Shown in pieces: positions 17,498 through 26,169 of a DNA stretch of 64,000 bases (its first letter is position 1; the number at the start of each line of letters is the position of its first letter). Source of the DNA: Pseudalkalibacillus sp. SCS-8. Lineage in GTDB: Bacteria; Bacillota; Bacilli; Bacillales; Fictibacillaceae. The notes beneath the pieces are model-generated. The model saw only the letters and a list, made by a program, of their open reading frames with translations. It was not told where the DNA came from and searched no databases. The stretch covers positions 3,559,698 through 3,623,697 of the forward strand of contig NZ_CP143541.1 of NCBI RefSeq assembly GCF_040126055.1. Reading direction: 5' to 3'. The translations under genes were made by a program, and so were the position numbers.

Positions 17498-17851
17498 ATG
17501 AACGAACAATTTTTGACGGTTGAACAATTCGATGAACTTATCAAACAATGGAGTGGAAAAACCATTAAAATAACGAAACAGGAACTGGGTGACCAAGATA
17601 CGATCATGATGAAGCTTGATGGTATTTCTTATTCGAAGGATACGAGACGCATGGACGGTTATGAACCGATGTACGCTGTTCATTTCAATGGGGTTGGGAC
17701 GACGGCAATCGATGCCCAAAACGCCGAGCCGCTACCATCCTCTTATTATGAAATCCCGCTGGAAGACGCCACGCAATATCAATATGACAACACACGATTT
17801 ACACTCGTTACAGAACGTGGAACGTATACGATTGAATTGAGTGAAGCATAA
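17498..17851 (+). CDS. Conserved-type hypothetical protein
   Basis: 117 aa, soluble, not recognised. It begins MNEQFLTVEQFDELIKQWSG and is rich in beta-strand-like stretches (TIKITKQELG, PMYAVHFNGVG, TRFTLVTERGTYTIEL). AGGAGG lies seven bases upstream of the ATG, and codon use is normal for the region. It is divergent from the lipoprotein gene and converges on the Nudix gene across a shared terminator. No function is proposed. Confidence 0.7.
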   Translation: MNEQFLTVEQFDELIKQWSGKTIKITKQELGDQDTIMMKLDGISYSKDTRRMDGYEPMYAVHFNGVGTTAIDAQNAEPLPSSYYEIPLEDATQYQYDNTRFTLVTERGTYTIELSEA

Positions 17852-17852
17852 G

Positions 17853-17888
17853 AAGAGGGCTGACTTTATAAGTCAGCCCTCTTTTTTA
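17853..17888. terminator. Bidirectional terminator
   Basis: GAGGGCTGACTT / AAGTCAGCCCTC with A/T tracts on both sides, between the converging hypothetical and Nudix genes. Confidence 0.9.
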
Positions 17889-18499
17889 ATCATTTGTACA
17901 AAATAAAAGAGAACTCGGGCGGTCAATCCCCAGATGACCTTTCCATCGTATTTGTAAAAATACTCATCGAATTCTCTTGTCGACCAATTGTAATCCTCAC
18001 CGCCAGGGATGAGATCAAATGGAAAGTCCTCATTCGGTTTCACCTGGAATTGAATTTTATGAACCTCAGGTGGATGGTCTGTAAAGAAAGAAAGCGGGAC
18101 CGTAAAAATTTCGTCCACTTCTGCTGGATTCGGATCAAGCTTCGTTTCATCACAGTCCAAAAACCCGACAAAGGTATTCAACAGCATTCCGAAAGGCGAG
18201 ATCATATAATCAAATGGATACACATGCGTGATTGCAGGTCGATCAATCCTCAGCTCTTCAATTGCTTCTCTGACGGCTGTTTCCTGCACACTCTTATCCT
18301 GCTGGTCGACCCTGCCGCCTGGAAAACAAATCTCTCCCGGCTGTCTCCTCATTTTCTTAGCTCTCACTTCAAAAAGAACATGCAGCCCATCATTTTTTTT
18401 TATCATCGGAATCAGAATGGAAAACTGTAACCGCTTGTCGTTTCCTAGAATGGACGGTGTATGGCTTTGCATTTTTCGAATCAATTTTTCCGTATTCAT
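17873..18499 (-). CDS. Nudix hydrolase, CoA-pyrophosphatase type
   Basis: 208 aa from the ATG at 18497-18499, which has AGGGG seven bases upstream; an earlier ATG at 18505 is less well placed. The Nudix box is GGRVDQQDKSVQETAVREAI then EEL, matching G-x5-E-x7-R-E-x-x-E-E. The preceding KKMRRQPGEICFPGG is the CoA-specific (UPF0035/NudL) signature. It would cleave CoA or oxidised CoA to 3',5'-ADP and phosphopantetheine in the cytoplasm. It overlaps a bidirectional terminator at its 3' end. Confidence 0.88.
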   Translation of the reverse strand: MNTEKLIRKMQSHTPSILGNDKRLQFSILIPMIKKNDGLHVLFEVRAKKMRRQPGEICFPGGRVDQQDKSVQETAVREAIEELRIDRPAITHVYPFDYMISPFGMLLNTFVGFLDCDETKLDPNPAEVDEIFTVPLSFFTDHPPEVHKIQFQVKPNEDFPFDLIPGGEDYNWSTREFDEYFYKYDGKVIWGLTARVLFYFVQMIKKEG

Positions 18500-18561
18500 A
18501 CACATTCCCCTGTAGTATATTTCCTTTTAGTATAACAAAATTTACAAGCCCAACGAAAAAA

Positions 18562-18599
18562 AGAACCTCTAATCCTTAGTCGATTAAAGGTTCTTTCAT
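18562..18599 (-). terminator. Intrinsic terminator of mqo
   Basis: AAAGAACCT...AGGTTCTTT with an imperfect inner stem, directly after the mqo stop codon. Confidence 0.85.
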
Positions 18600-18601
18600 C
18601 T

Positions 18602-20110
18602 TTAGTTATAGGCAAGCTCTTTTTCGCTGAGGCTTAAGCCAAGTGTCTGTGCGGTTGACGTGTGGATTTCCTCGAACAACTCAGGGTTGTCCGCTAATGA
18701 TACGCCGTAAGACGGTATCATTTCCTTGATTTTCGACTCCCATTCATTCATCTGTTCTGGGAAACACCTCTGTAATACTTCAAGCATGACCTGAACAGCT
18801 GTAGAAGCTCCAGGTGATGCCCCAAGTAACGCAGCAATCGAGCCGTCCTCGGAACTGACGACTTCAGTACCGAATTGAAGGGTACCTTTACCGCCTGCTT
18901 CTGTATCTTTAATGATTTGGACTCGTTGACCCGCTACGACAATATCCCAATCCTCACTTTTTGCGTTAGGAATGAATTCACGCAATTCTTCCATGCGCTT
19001 TTCATGGGATAACAAGACTTGTTCAATGAGATACTTCGTCAATCCGATCTCTTTGACCCCTGCTGATAACATAGTGAGCAGGTTACTCGGCTTTACCGAT
19101 CCGAACAAATCAAAGTTCGATCCTGTCTTTAGGAATTTAGGTGAGAAGCCGGCAAATGGTCCAAACAATAAGGACTTTTTGTTATCGATAAAACGTGTAT
19201 CAAGATGCGGTACCGACATTGGAGGCGCTCCAACCTTCGCTTTCCCGTACACTTTTGCTTGATGCTGTTTAATAACCTCTGGATTGTTACAAACCATGAA
19301 CAATCCACTTACCGGGAACCCTCCAACATTTTTAGACTCTGGTATCCCCGTTTTTTGTAGTAATGGAAGACTTCCGCCCCCACCACCGATGAACACGAAT
19401 TTAGCCGTGTGGTATTCAATTTTACCACCGTCAAGATCACGGACTTTCACTTCCCAAGCACCATCGCTTGTCCGCTTCATATTTTCAACACTATGCTTAT
19501 AGTTGACCTGGACATTTTCCTGCTCCAAATGGTCAAACAGCTTACGTGTTAACGCACCGAAGTTCACATCTGTCCCTGAGTCGATTTTCGTTGCGGCAAT
19601 CGGCTCGTCCATCTTTCGACCTTCCATGATCAACGGCAACCATTCCATCAACTTTTCAGGGTCATCGGAAAATTCCATCCCTTTAAACAAAGGAATATCT
19701 GAAAGCGCTTTAAATCGTCGTTTTAAAAAATCTACATTCTTCTCGCCATGAACAAGACTCATATGCGGAAGAGGCATGATAAATTCTTGTGGTTTTTCAA
19801 TCAACTTTTTATTTACAAGATACGACCAAAATTGTCTTGAAACCTGAAACTGTTCATTGACCTTTACTGCTTTCGCCGTATCAATGGATCCGTCCGGTTT
19901 TTCATTCGTATAGTTGAGCTCACACAGGGCAGCATGGCCTGTCCCAGCATTATTCCATTCATTGGAGCTTTCTTCACCAGCACTGGATAGCTTTTCGAAC
20001 ACTGTAATCTCCCAGTCAGGTGATAACTCTTTCAGTAGTGATCCCAAAGTCGCACTCATGACTCCGGCACCAATCAAGATCACGTCTGTTTTCTTCTGAA
20101 CGTTGCTCAT
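18602..20110 (-). CDS. mqo: Malate:quinone oxidoreductase
   Basis: 502 aa from the ATG at 20108-20110. AAGGA is eight bases upstream of it, whereas the ATG at 20119 overlaps the RBS. It is a peripheral membrane FAD enzyme that oxidises malate to oxaloacetate and passes electrons to quinone. The FAD dinucleotide motif is [20 protein letters not shown] near the N-terminus; [13 protein letters not shown] and the C-terminal [13 protein letters not shown] are family hallmarks. It complements the glyoxylate shunt genes upstream in this window. A 6-bp terminator hairpin lies in the mRNA leader, suggesting attenuation. Confidence 0.95.
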   Translation of the reverse strand: MSNVQKKTDVILIGAGVMSATLGSLLKELSPDWEITVFEKLSSAGEESSNEWNNAGTGHAALCELNYTNEKPDGSIDTAKAVKVNEQFQVSRQFWSYLVNKKLIEKPQEFIMPLPHMSLVHGEKNVDFLKRRFKALSDIPLFKGMEFSDDPEKLMEWLPLIMEGRKMDEPIAATKIDSGTDVNFGALTRKLFDHLEQENVQVNYKHSVENMKRTSDGAWEVKVRDLDGGKIEYHTAKFVFIGGGGGSLPLLQKTGIPESKNVGGFPVSGLFMVCNNPEVIKQHQAKVYGKAKVGAPPMSVPHLDTRFIDNKKSLLFGPFAGFSPKFLKTGSNFDLFGSVKPSNLLTMLSAGVKEIGLTKYLIEQVLLSHEKRMEELREFIPNAKSEDWDIVVAGQRVQIIKDTEAGGKGTLQFGTEVVSSEDGSIAALLGASPGASTAVQVMLEVLQRCFPEQMNEWESKIKEMIPSYGVSLADNPELFEEIHTSTAQTLGLSLSEKELAYN

Positions 20111-20139
20111 GATCATCATCCTTATCTTATTTTATTGCA

Positions 20140-20270
20140 TAAAAAAGCAGGCGCTCCTGCTAGATGTCGTTACAAGCAAGGCTGAACTTAGGAACACACC
20201 TTTTATATCTATCATCAGTATATATTTTTCTACAAAATGTTTATTAAAATTAAAAATTATGCTATTATCT
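20140..20270 (-). promoter_or_regulatory. mqo leader with terminator-like hairpin (possible attenuator)
   Basis: On the minus strand AGCAGG-AGCG-CCTGCT followed by TTTTTT ends 32 nt before the mqo ATG, leaving no room for a promoter between them. A TATAAT lies near 20275, about 115 nt upstream of the hairpin. Transcripts would therefore cross a terminator before reaching mqo. No known riboswitch fold was recognised. Confidence 0.5.
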
Positions 20271-20337
20271 GATAATTATACACTATTTTACGCTGGTAAA
20301 AAAGTGAAGTCTGTCGACATTGCCCTAGAAACACACA

Positions 20338-20376
20338 AAAACCAAGGTTTAAAAAGGATTAGGACCTTGGTTTGAG
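20338..20376 (-). terminator. Second terminator after the 60-aa gene
   Basis: AAACCAAGGT / ACCTTGGTTT with TTTTTG on the minus strand. Confidence 0.7.
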
Positions 20377-20385
20377 TATTAAAAT

Positions 20386-20428
20386 AAGGCAACCCTATAA
20401 CCACTCAGTTAGGGATTGCCTTGTTTAT
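20386..20428 (-). terminator. First terminator-like hairpin after the 60-aa gene
   Basis: AAGGCAATCCCTA / TAGGGTTGCCTT with one bulge, 30 bases past the stop codon. Confidence 0.65.
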
Positions 20429-20454
20429 ATGGCTAAAAGATATCGTTATTGCTA

Positions 20455-20637
20455 TTATCTTCTCAGGCGTTTCTTTATTTTATGATAAGATTTTGACCGT
20501 CTCATATGCTTCCGCAGCTCATCGAGTGGGATGTCATCATGAAAAATTCCGTCTTCCCTAAACATTCTTTCGAAGTTCAACTCTTGATTTAAAGGCTTTT
20601 TTGAAACACTCTGACTCTCTTCAATGAACTTCGGCAT
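20455..20637 (-). CDS. Small basic hypothetical protein
   Basis: 60 aa from the ATG at 20635-20637, which follows GGAGGTGGGG; a longer frame begins at 20694 without an RBS. The sequence runs MPKFIEESQSVSKKPLNQEL and has a charged centre (FERMFREDGIFHDDIPLDEL) and a very basic end (HMRRSKSYHKIKKRLRR), suggesting nucleic-acid or acidic-partner binding. It is not recognised. It is followed by two terminator hairpins and is divergent from the GIY-YIG gene. It marks the left part of the AT-rich island. Confidence 0.6.
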   Translation of the reverse strand: MPKFIEESQSVSKKPLNQELNFERMFREDGIFHDDIPLDELRKHMRRSKSYHKIKKRLRR

Positions 20638-20866
20638 TACCCCACCTCCAAAATTTTTGAAAAGATTCCCACCGAACAAGCTACTTATCCTCAAGATTCC
20701 ATCGAATGTAAGCTACATTTATTCATTTTTATGATTGATTTTCAGGTTTTATGAAATATTAGTCACTCTTTAGTACTCTAAATAATTCTAAAATCCATAA
20801 ATGGTTAATTTTTCTACTTTCTTTATGATAATATTATTTTAAAAAGAGATACTGGGGCCATAAAAA

Positions 20867-22516
20867 ATGAATGAACTAGTATTTGAGATGAGAGACTTTT
20901 CTCCTAAACCTGAATTTACTGAGAAGACTGTACAGCTAAATAATTATCCAATTGTGTATATTCTTTATAACAAGAAAAAGAGGCCATCTGCATATATTGG
21001 TCAAACTGTTCAAGCTACCCGAAGATTAAAGAATCATTTAGACAATAATAAGCGGAAGAATCTAAATCGCTCTATTCTAATAGGACATGAGAAGTTTAAT
21101 CAGTCGGCAACTTATAATATCGAAACAAATTTGATTAACTATTTTATCGCTGATAATCACTACCAACTTCAAAACGTGAGTCAGACTAGCTCAAGGGTAA
21201 TGCACAATTATTATGAGAAATCCTTCTATAATGAGGAGCTTTTTCATGTGATTTGGGAGAAGCTTCGCGAAGAAAGTATTGTGGGCGATACACTTGAAAA
21301 TCTTAGAAACAAAGATATTTATAAATTATCTCCTTATAAGGAATTATCATATTTGCAACTTGATATAAAGAATGAAATCCTTGAATTCTGTAAGGAAAAT
21401 AGGCAAAAGGACGGTAACCATGTCATAACAATTGAAGGAGATGCTGGAACAGGTAAAAGCGTCCTGCTAAGCTCTCTGTTTAATACTCTTCAGGATTTGT
21501 CTAAGGATGCAAGCTCTCAATTATCAGAAACTAATAATTACTTACTAGTGAATAATGGTGAGATGCTAAAGACCTATAAAAGTCTTGCAAATAGCTTGCC
21601 GAACATTAAGAAGAAAAGTCTAATGAAACCAACACCGTTTATTAATAAGATGAGTAAATCTGGGGAAACCGCAGATATTGTATTGATAGACGAAGCTCAT
21701 CTGTTGTTGACGAAAGAAGATACGTATAATAATTTCAAATATAATAATCATCTGGACGAAATCATTAAACGTAGCAAAATTACGATCGTAATTTTTGATC
21801 CAAAACAAGTGTTAAAAATAAAAAGTTATTGGAACGACAGATTGCTTGAGGAAATTACAAAACAGTATTCAAGTAAAACTTTAAAGTTGACAGACCAAAT
21901 GAGAATGAAAGCTTCTCCTAAAACACTTAGATGGATTGACCACTTTGTTACCAAAAAACTCCTTCCCTTGCCAAAAAAAGAAACAGACTCTTGTTTTGAA
22001 CTCAAAATATTTAAGGATGCTGAATCATTTAAAACGGCTATTAAAAATAAAAATGACAAATTTGGTCTTTCCCGCATTGTCTCAACCTTTGATTATTTAC
22101 ATAAAAAGGACGGGGAAACCTACATTGTCGATAAAGAAGGAGTTAATATGCCCTGGAACAACACAGAGAGTAATGTTGCTTGGGCTGAAAATCCGAAATC
22201 TATTAAAGAAGTTGGTTCAATATATACCGTTCAAGGATTTGACCTAAACTATGTAGGTGTGGTTCTTGGACCTTCAGTCGGCTATGATCAAAAAATAGAC
22301 CAACTGGACATAGATCCTTCCAAATACAAAGACACAGGTGGCTTTACTTCAAGGTCAGACTTGTCACCTGAGAAGAATGAAGAAATTAAGGAAGAGATCA
22401 TCCTGAATTCTATCAACGTCTTGATGAAACGTGGTATACGTGGTCTATATATTTACGCAACAGACCCTACATTAAGAAAACGACTGCTCGAGTTAGAAAG
22501 GGGCAAAAAGGCATGA
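20867..22516 (+). CDS. GIY-YIG nuclease fused to a DUF2075 helicase-like ATPase
   Basis: 549 aa. Residues 27-95 are a GIY-YIG nuclease: PIVYILYN and SAYIGQT form the motif, Arg52/53 and Glu86 (NIETNLINYF) fit the catalytic positions. Residues 155-545 are a DUF2075 superfamily-1-like ATPase: Walker A GDAGTGKS (191-198), Walker B VLIDEAHLL (272-280), TDQMRMK, and the late YTVQGFDLNYVGVVLGP and MKRGIRGLYIYATD motifs. DNA or RNA cleavage powered by translocation is the likely biochemistry. It overlaps the MazG gene by 4 nt (ATGA). Base composition is AT-rich, unlike the flanking core genes, indicating acquisition. The role is probably defence; this is inference. Confidence 0.88.
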   Translation: MNELVFEMRDFSPKPEFTEKTVQLNNYPIVYILYNKKKRPSAYIGQTVQATRRLKNHLDNNKRKNLNRSILIGHEKFNQSATYNIETNLINYFIADNHYQLQNVSQTSSRVMHNYYEKSFYNEELFHVIWEKLREESIVGDTLENLRNKDIYKLSPYKELSYLQLDIKNEILEFCKENRQKDGNHVITIEGDAGTGKSVLLSSLFNTLQDLSKDASSQLSETNNYLLVNNGEMLKTYKSLANSLPNIKKKSLMKPTPFINKMSKSGETADIVLIDEAHLLLTKEDTYNNFKYNNHLDEIIKRSKITIVIFDPKQVLKIKSYWNDRLLEEITKQYSSKTLKLTDQMRMKASPKTLRWIDHFVTKKLLPLPKKETDSCFELKIFKDAESFKTAIKNKNDKFGLSRIVSTFDYLHKKDGETYIVDKEGVNMPWNNTESNVAWAENPKSIKEVGSIYTVQGFDLNYVGVVLGPSVGYDQKIDQLDIDPSKYKDTGGFTSRSDLSPEKNEEIKEEIILNSINVLMKRGIRGLYIYATDPTLRKRLLELERGKKA

Positions 22517-22815
22517 GCGAAATCAAACACTTGATCAATGCAATCAATGAATTCAGAGATGAGCGTAACTGGAGACAATACCATAATCCAAAGGACCTTG
22601 CTATCTCCATCTCCATTGAAGCAGCAGAACTACTAGAAGACTTTCAATGGGTAAGCAGTGAAGAAGCACTCAAAGCAAACAAAGAAAACATCCGTGAAGA
22701 AATCGCGGATGTCTTAATCTATTCCTTAATGCTTTGTGCTGATCTTAACTTAGATGTGAAAGAGATCGTGGAAGAAAAGATTGTGAAGAATGGGAAGAAG
22801 TATCCGGTTAGTTAA
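22513..22815 (+). CDS. MazG-like nucleotide pyrophosphohydrolase
   Basis: 100 aa, an all-alpha NTP pyrophosphatase of the MazG/RS21-C6 type. The metal-binding pattern is seen in SIEAAELLEDFQW (E-x-x-E) and REEIADVLIYSLMLC (E-x-x-D), with KNGKKYPV at the end as in the short family form. Such enzymes hydrolyse non-canonical or excess (d)NTPs to NMPs. Its ATG overlaps the TGA of the GIY-YIG-DUF2075 gene, so the two are translationally coupled and very likely work together, for example by nucleotide depletion or alarmone/modified-nucleotide removal beside the nuclease. Confidence 0.88.
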   Translation: MSEIKHLINAINEFRDERNWRQYHNPKDLAISISIEAAELLEDFQWVSSEEALKANKENIREEIADVLIYSLMLCADLNLDVKEIVEEKIVKNGKKYPVS

Positions 22816-22866
22816 GGACTGGGATTTCTTCTCTAGTATTTATTACTTAGGATACGTTCAGGGTAT

Positions 22867-22915
22867 TATAGAAAAAAAAATAAAGGCATGGGAATACATT
22901 AATCCAATGCCTCAA
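22867..22915 (-). terminator. Terminator of the 100-aa membrane protein gene
   Basis: On the minus strand GAGGCATTGGATT / ATTCCCATGCCTTT is followed by a long T tract. Confidence 0.75.
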
Positions 22916-22970
22916 TAGTATCTTTACAGATATCTCCACAATCATAATTTACACCTGTGCATTAGTTAAT

Positions 22971-23273
22971 TTAATTTGAAGTATTATTGGAAATAATCTT
23001 TGATTTAGAACGCTTCATAAAAAATAGTATTGTGAAATATATAACTCCTATTAATATAAAGCTCACACCATAAAGTGCAATACCAAAAACTTGACTAAAA
23101 CCATCAGCCGCACTAAAAAACCACCAAATACTAGCTGAAAATAACAGGAAGAAATTCAACAAAGTTGTTCTTAGAATTGCTGATCTAAAGTTATTAGATT
23201 TTCTAAATAATTTAATGGCATAAACGTTAGTTATCATACCCGATATCAGAATAGGGATAATATAATTCATCAT
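22971..23273 (-). CDS. Small integral membrane protein
   Basis: 100 aa with three hydrophobic segments, roughly residues 3-22, 33-55 and 64-90, and a basic C-terminus (MKRSKSKIISNN). The segments contain SASIWWFFSAADGF and ALYGVSFILIGVIYFTI. It is not recognised. It follows the secreted 214-aa gene by about 40 nt on the same strand and could serve as an immunity or anchoring partner. It is AT-rich like the rest of the island. Confidence 0.6.
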   Translation of the reverse strand: MMNYIIPILISGMITNVYAIKLFRKSNNFRSAILRTTLLNFFLLFSASIWWFFSAADGFSQVFGIALYGVSFILIGVIYFTILFFMKRSKSKIISNNTSN

Positions 23274-23314
23274 CTTAGTATACCCTCTCTAGTCTTATCT
23301 CTATTTAATAACTC

Positions 23315-23959
23315 TTAGTATTTTACTAATTGAGTATATTTAGTTCCTTTGGCTCCGCGTTGAACAATAGGACTCAATTCAAACCATCCTTCATCACCTA
23401 GATTAGCATGTTCACTTACATATGGAACATAAGAAATATCAAAATTTGTAGGCGTTCCAGTTTTAGTACCATCATTAGTTTTACCCCATACCCAAACATA
23501 ATTCCACTCATATGCATATTCTACTACGCCATCACATCGGATATCTGAAATTTCATCAACTGCAACATAACTTCCTGGATTACTTTCATAAGCTAAAGCA
23601 TCGTACATAGTATAGGTTATTTCTGGATCGGCATCCATGGCCTTTGCAGTATATAAAATATAATCTTTATCAGTAGAAGTTGTATCTGGGTTATAATAGG
23701 CTCCTAAATAAGTCTGACCATTAAGAAAAGAATCCCATGTACTTAATTCAATTTCATGATTATACCCTTTTATTTCATAAATTCCTATTCCAGCACGCCG
23801 TAAACCAGCATGGTTATACGCATTCGCTAATCCTCCATCTCGATATCTAGCATCAGCCTCAAGTGCAGCAGATGCTGAGATATTAGTAAAAACAAGGGAT
23901 GAACTTAAAATACCTAAAATAGTTAAATACTTAATTGTTTTACTTATAAATTTTTTCAT
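23315..23959 (-). CDS. Secreted protein, possible permuted papain-like (NlpC/P60-like) fold
   Basis: 214 aa. A signal peptide is clear (basic MKKFISKTIK, hydrophobic core, ASA-A cleavage near residue 31). The mature part has YNHAGLRRAGIGIYE early and DIRCDGVVEYAYEWNYVWVW late. A His-containing strand followed much later by a Cys at a helix start is the order seen in circularly permuted NlpC/P60 enzymes, but I cannot confirm this. The start codon directly abuts the stop of the preceding HEAT-like gene (TAA ATG) and its RBS lies inside that gene, so the two are coupled. It is island-borne. Confidence 0.6.
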   Translation of the reverse strand: MKKFISKTIKYLTILGILSSSLVFTNISASAALEADARYRDGGLANAYNHAGLRRAGIGIYEIKGYNHEIELSTWDSFLNGQTYLGAYYNPDTTSTDKDYILYTAKAMDADPEITYTMYDALAYESNPGSYVAVDEISDIRCDGVVEYAYEWNYVWVWGKTNDGTKTGTPTNFDISYVPYVSEHANLGDEGWFELSPIVQRGAKGTKYTQLVKY

Positions 23960-25114
23960 TTACTTATCCTCCCACTTCGGTGAATTAGAAGGAAACTTCG
24001 ATTTTGGAGTTGCCATAATTTCAGCTAAAGCACTTTCTGCATTTTTTTGAAGAGTTATATCTGTAGCATTTTCTACAATAAGTTCTAGTTTATTAACAGC
24101 TGAATGTAGTTTAATTATTTGAGCCGCTTTAATTCCGTTACTAATTATTTCGTTAGTCTGATTTAAATTTAACATAGAAAGAATTGTTTTTTTGTTTGAA
24201 ATTAAAGAGTACTTCACAATGTGGTCGTCGCCTTGTCCATAAAGAGAAAGAAGTGATTTTACTCCTTTTACGCCTCCCTGAATACCTAAAGCATAAACAG
24301 TAGAATCATAAACTTCTGAATTTGTAGTATTGCTAGCAATAGCTTTTATTTTTTCTTTATCAATTAAAATCTTACTTTTCGCTCCAGTTACTACGGCATG
24401 TCTTACAATAATATCGGAATATTTGCTTGGATTTGAAATTACAGCATTAACTACGCCTTCTAATTGAGGATGTCCAACTCTTCTCATAGCAGTAATTGCT
24501 GCACCTCTTACTTCTGCTGTTTCATTCTCATTATTGAAGATAGAAAGTAGTTTCTCCTCTTGTTCAGCTTTTCTTATTGGATTCGTACTTGGCTGACGAA
24601 TTTTTAATAAGGCATATTTTCTTATCGATTTACTTTCAGTTTTATCTATTCCCAAACTATATAGAGTTTTTAATACTTCTTCGACTGGCATCTTGTTGTT
24701 AGGGTGTGTAGAGCTGTCAATTAAAAACATTCTAAATTTATTATTATGAGTGTTGTCTTTGATGTGATTGTTAATTTCTTGAAAGGGAACCCCTACTTTA
24801 AACTTTTTCTGTAGGTGGGAAACTAATACAAGGCCTTCCTGATCTAATGTATATTCACCCTGATTGGCAAACTCTGCTGCTGTTTCAAGAAGTTCATTAG
24901 TATTTAATTTTGAAAGATATTCATTCATAGCGGAAGGATCATGTTGTAAAGATTTAATTTTTTTAAAGTGATTTGCATCTTTAATACTATTTTTGTCAAG
25001 AGTTATTATTGGTGTTGAAGCCTCTGAAGAATTCAGGTATACCAATGAACCTGTAGTAATGGTCAAAGCTAAAGTTATAGTGGTTACTTTGAAACTTTTC
25101 TTTAGTATATTCAT
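23960..25114 (-). CDS. Secreted HEAT-repeat-like protein
   Basis: 384 aa. The N-terminus (MNILKKSFKVTTITLALTIT) is a signal peptide with probable cleavage near residue 33. From residue 140 onward repeated two-helix units are visible, such as AEVRGAAITAMRRVGHPQLE, SDIIVRHAVVTGAKSKIL and SEVYDSTVYALGIQGGVKGV; they are typical of HEAT/armadillo-like scaffolds. These usually mediate protein binding. It is translated immediately before the Cys-containing secreted protein, which suggests that the two interact outside the cell. No enzymatic motif is seen. Confidence 0.65.
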   Translation of the reverse strand: MNILKKSFKVTTITLALTITTGSLVYLNSSEASTPIITLDKNSIKDANHFKKIKSLQHDPSAMNEYLSKLNTNELLETAAEFANQGEYTLDQEGLVLVSHLQKKFKVGVPFQEINNHIKDNTHNNKFRMFLIDSSTHPNNKMPVEEVLKTLYSLGIDKTESKSIRKYALLKIRQPSTNPIRKAEQEEKLLSIFNNENETAEVRGAAITAMRRVGHPQLEGVVNAVISNPSKYSDIIVRHAVVTGAKSKILIDKEKIKAIASNTTNSEVYDSTVYALGIQGGVKGVKSLLSLYGQGDDHIVKYSLISNKKTILSMLNLNQTNEIISNGIKAAQIIKLHSAVNKLELIVENATDITLQKNAESALAEIMATPKSKFPSNSPKWEDK

Positions 25115-25592
25115 TTTTCCCCTCCAATTAATTTAATCTAATACCGAAACCCTAAGTAAACTTATTCTCCTTTTATGAATATTTGGTATTATGAAAAATC
25201 TACCACTCAGATTACATTAGAAAAAAATGGAATACAAGGGGTTTAACTTAATTAGGAGAATGTATTGAATTTATTTTGATTATTTAGGGGATAAAATCGG
25301 ATAAATAGGTACTTAGCACGGGGAAGATAATACCATTTCACATGGATCGATAATATGTGGCGATGTGGGTTACAAAAAGAAAAAGATTGCTATCAGAGCC
25401 GATTATAAAATTAATTTATCTTGGGTACAAATGTTCTGTTAGATCGTATACGCAAATTAGTTAAAGAACCAACATAGAGTACTGCAAGTCGATAGTTAAG
25501 CTACATAAACACTTCTCTTATCCTTCTTTCTTATTTTTGCTGAACCATTTTGATATTTCAGATTTATCGGTTGATAAAAAATACAATCTTTA
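25115..25592. other. Gene-free AT-rich stretch before the IS remnant
   Basis: Contains the upstream region of the HEAT-like gene and many stop codons in all frames. It probably holds decayed mobile-element sequence, but I found no left inverted repeat matching the right end at 26090-26116. Confidence 0.4.
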
Positions 25593-26080
25593 AACCAAGA
25601 TTAGACGTTCAAATCCTTACAAGAAAATGGCAAAAGCAACAAAGGAACATAATACGTGCCCGAACCTATTGAATAGCCAATTTGTCCAAACAGATTCAGG
25701 GAAGGTATTACTGAAGGATATTACCTATCTCTGTCTCGAAAATGGAACACCTGTCTATTTGTCCCAAAGATGGAACTACACGTGAAATCTTAGTCAACTA
25801 CTTAACAACATCATTAGAGATGGACATCGCTTATCGCACGCTTAAAAAGCTAATAGAATCTTTGGAGGGTAACGTCCACCCTGAAGCAATTCTTCACTCT
25901 GATCAGGGTGTTCACAATACACATCCTGAATTTCAAAAGAGAGTTAAAAAGCTTGGGTTTAATCAATCTATGTCACGAAAGGGAAACGATTACATGGAGT
26001 ACTACAATTCCTCGAGGTATCAATGGGGATTAAGAAGAATGACCCCAGAACAATTCCGGGGTCACCTCTTAGCTGCTTAG
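25593..26080 (+). pseudogene. IS3-family OrfB transposase, frameshifted and internally deleted
   Basis: The fragment begins IRRSNPYKKMAKATKEH and continues to DSGKVLLKDITYL, the start of the DDE integrase core (the D of DITY). After YLSQRWN the reading frame shifts by one at about 25772 and resumes as DGTTREILVNYLTTSLEMDI through AILHSDQGVH (second catalytic Asp). After MSRKGN the usual segment with the catalytic Glu (D-N-A-x-x-E-S-F) is missing, about 35-40 codons. The sequence then continues at DYMEYYNSSRYQWGLRRMTP to the normal end. It is certainly inactive. Confidence 0.8.
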
Positions 26081-26116
26081 GTCTTTAAACTGTCTATTTG
26101 TTAGGGTGCAGTTCAC
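25593..26116 (+). mobile_element. Remnant of an IS3-family (IS150-like) element
   Basis: Holds the broken transposase and, just after it, the sequence GTCTATTTGTTAGGGTGCAG at about 26093-26112. This resembles the right terminal repeat of IS150-group elements, which end ...GGGTGCAGTTCA. The left end and OrfA are missing. It sits at the right edge of the AT-rich island. Confidence 0.6.
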
Positions 26117-26169
26117 TGTGCTTGCCTGTTATTCTTTTTAGTTATAATTTAAGTGGGAAAATCTGTTAT

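Noticed and set aside
20103..20375. Plus-strand frame upstream of mqo
   Set aside because: It is AT-rich, antisense to the mqo leader and crosses two terminators; no RBS or domain.
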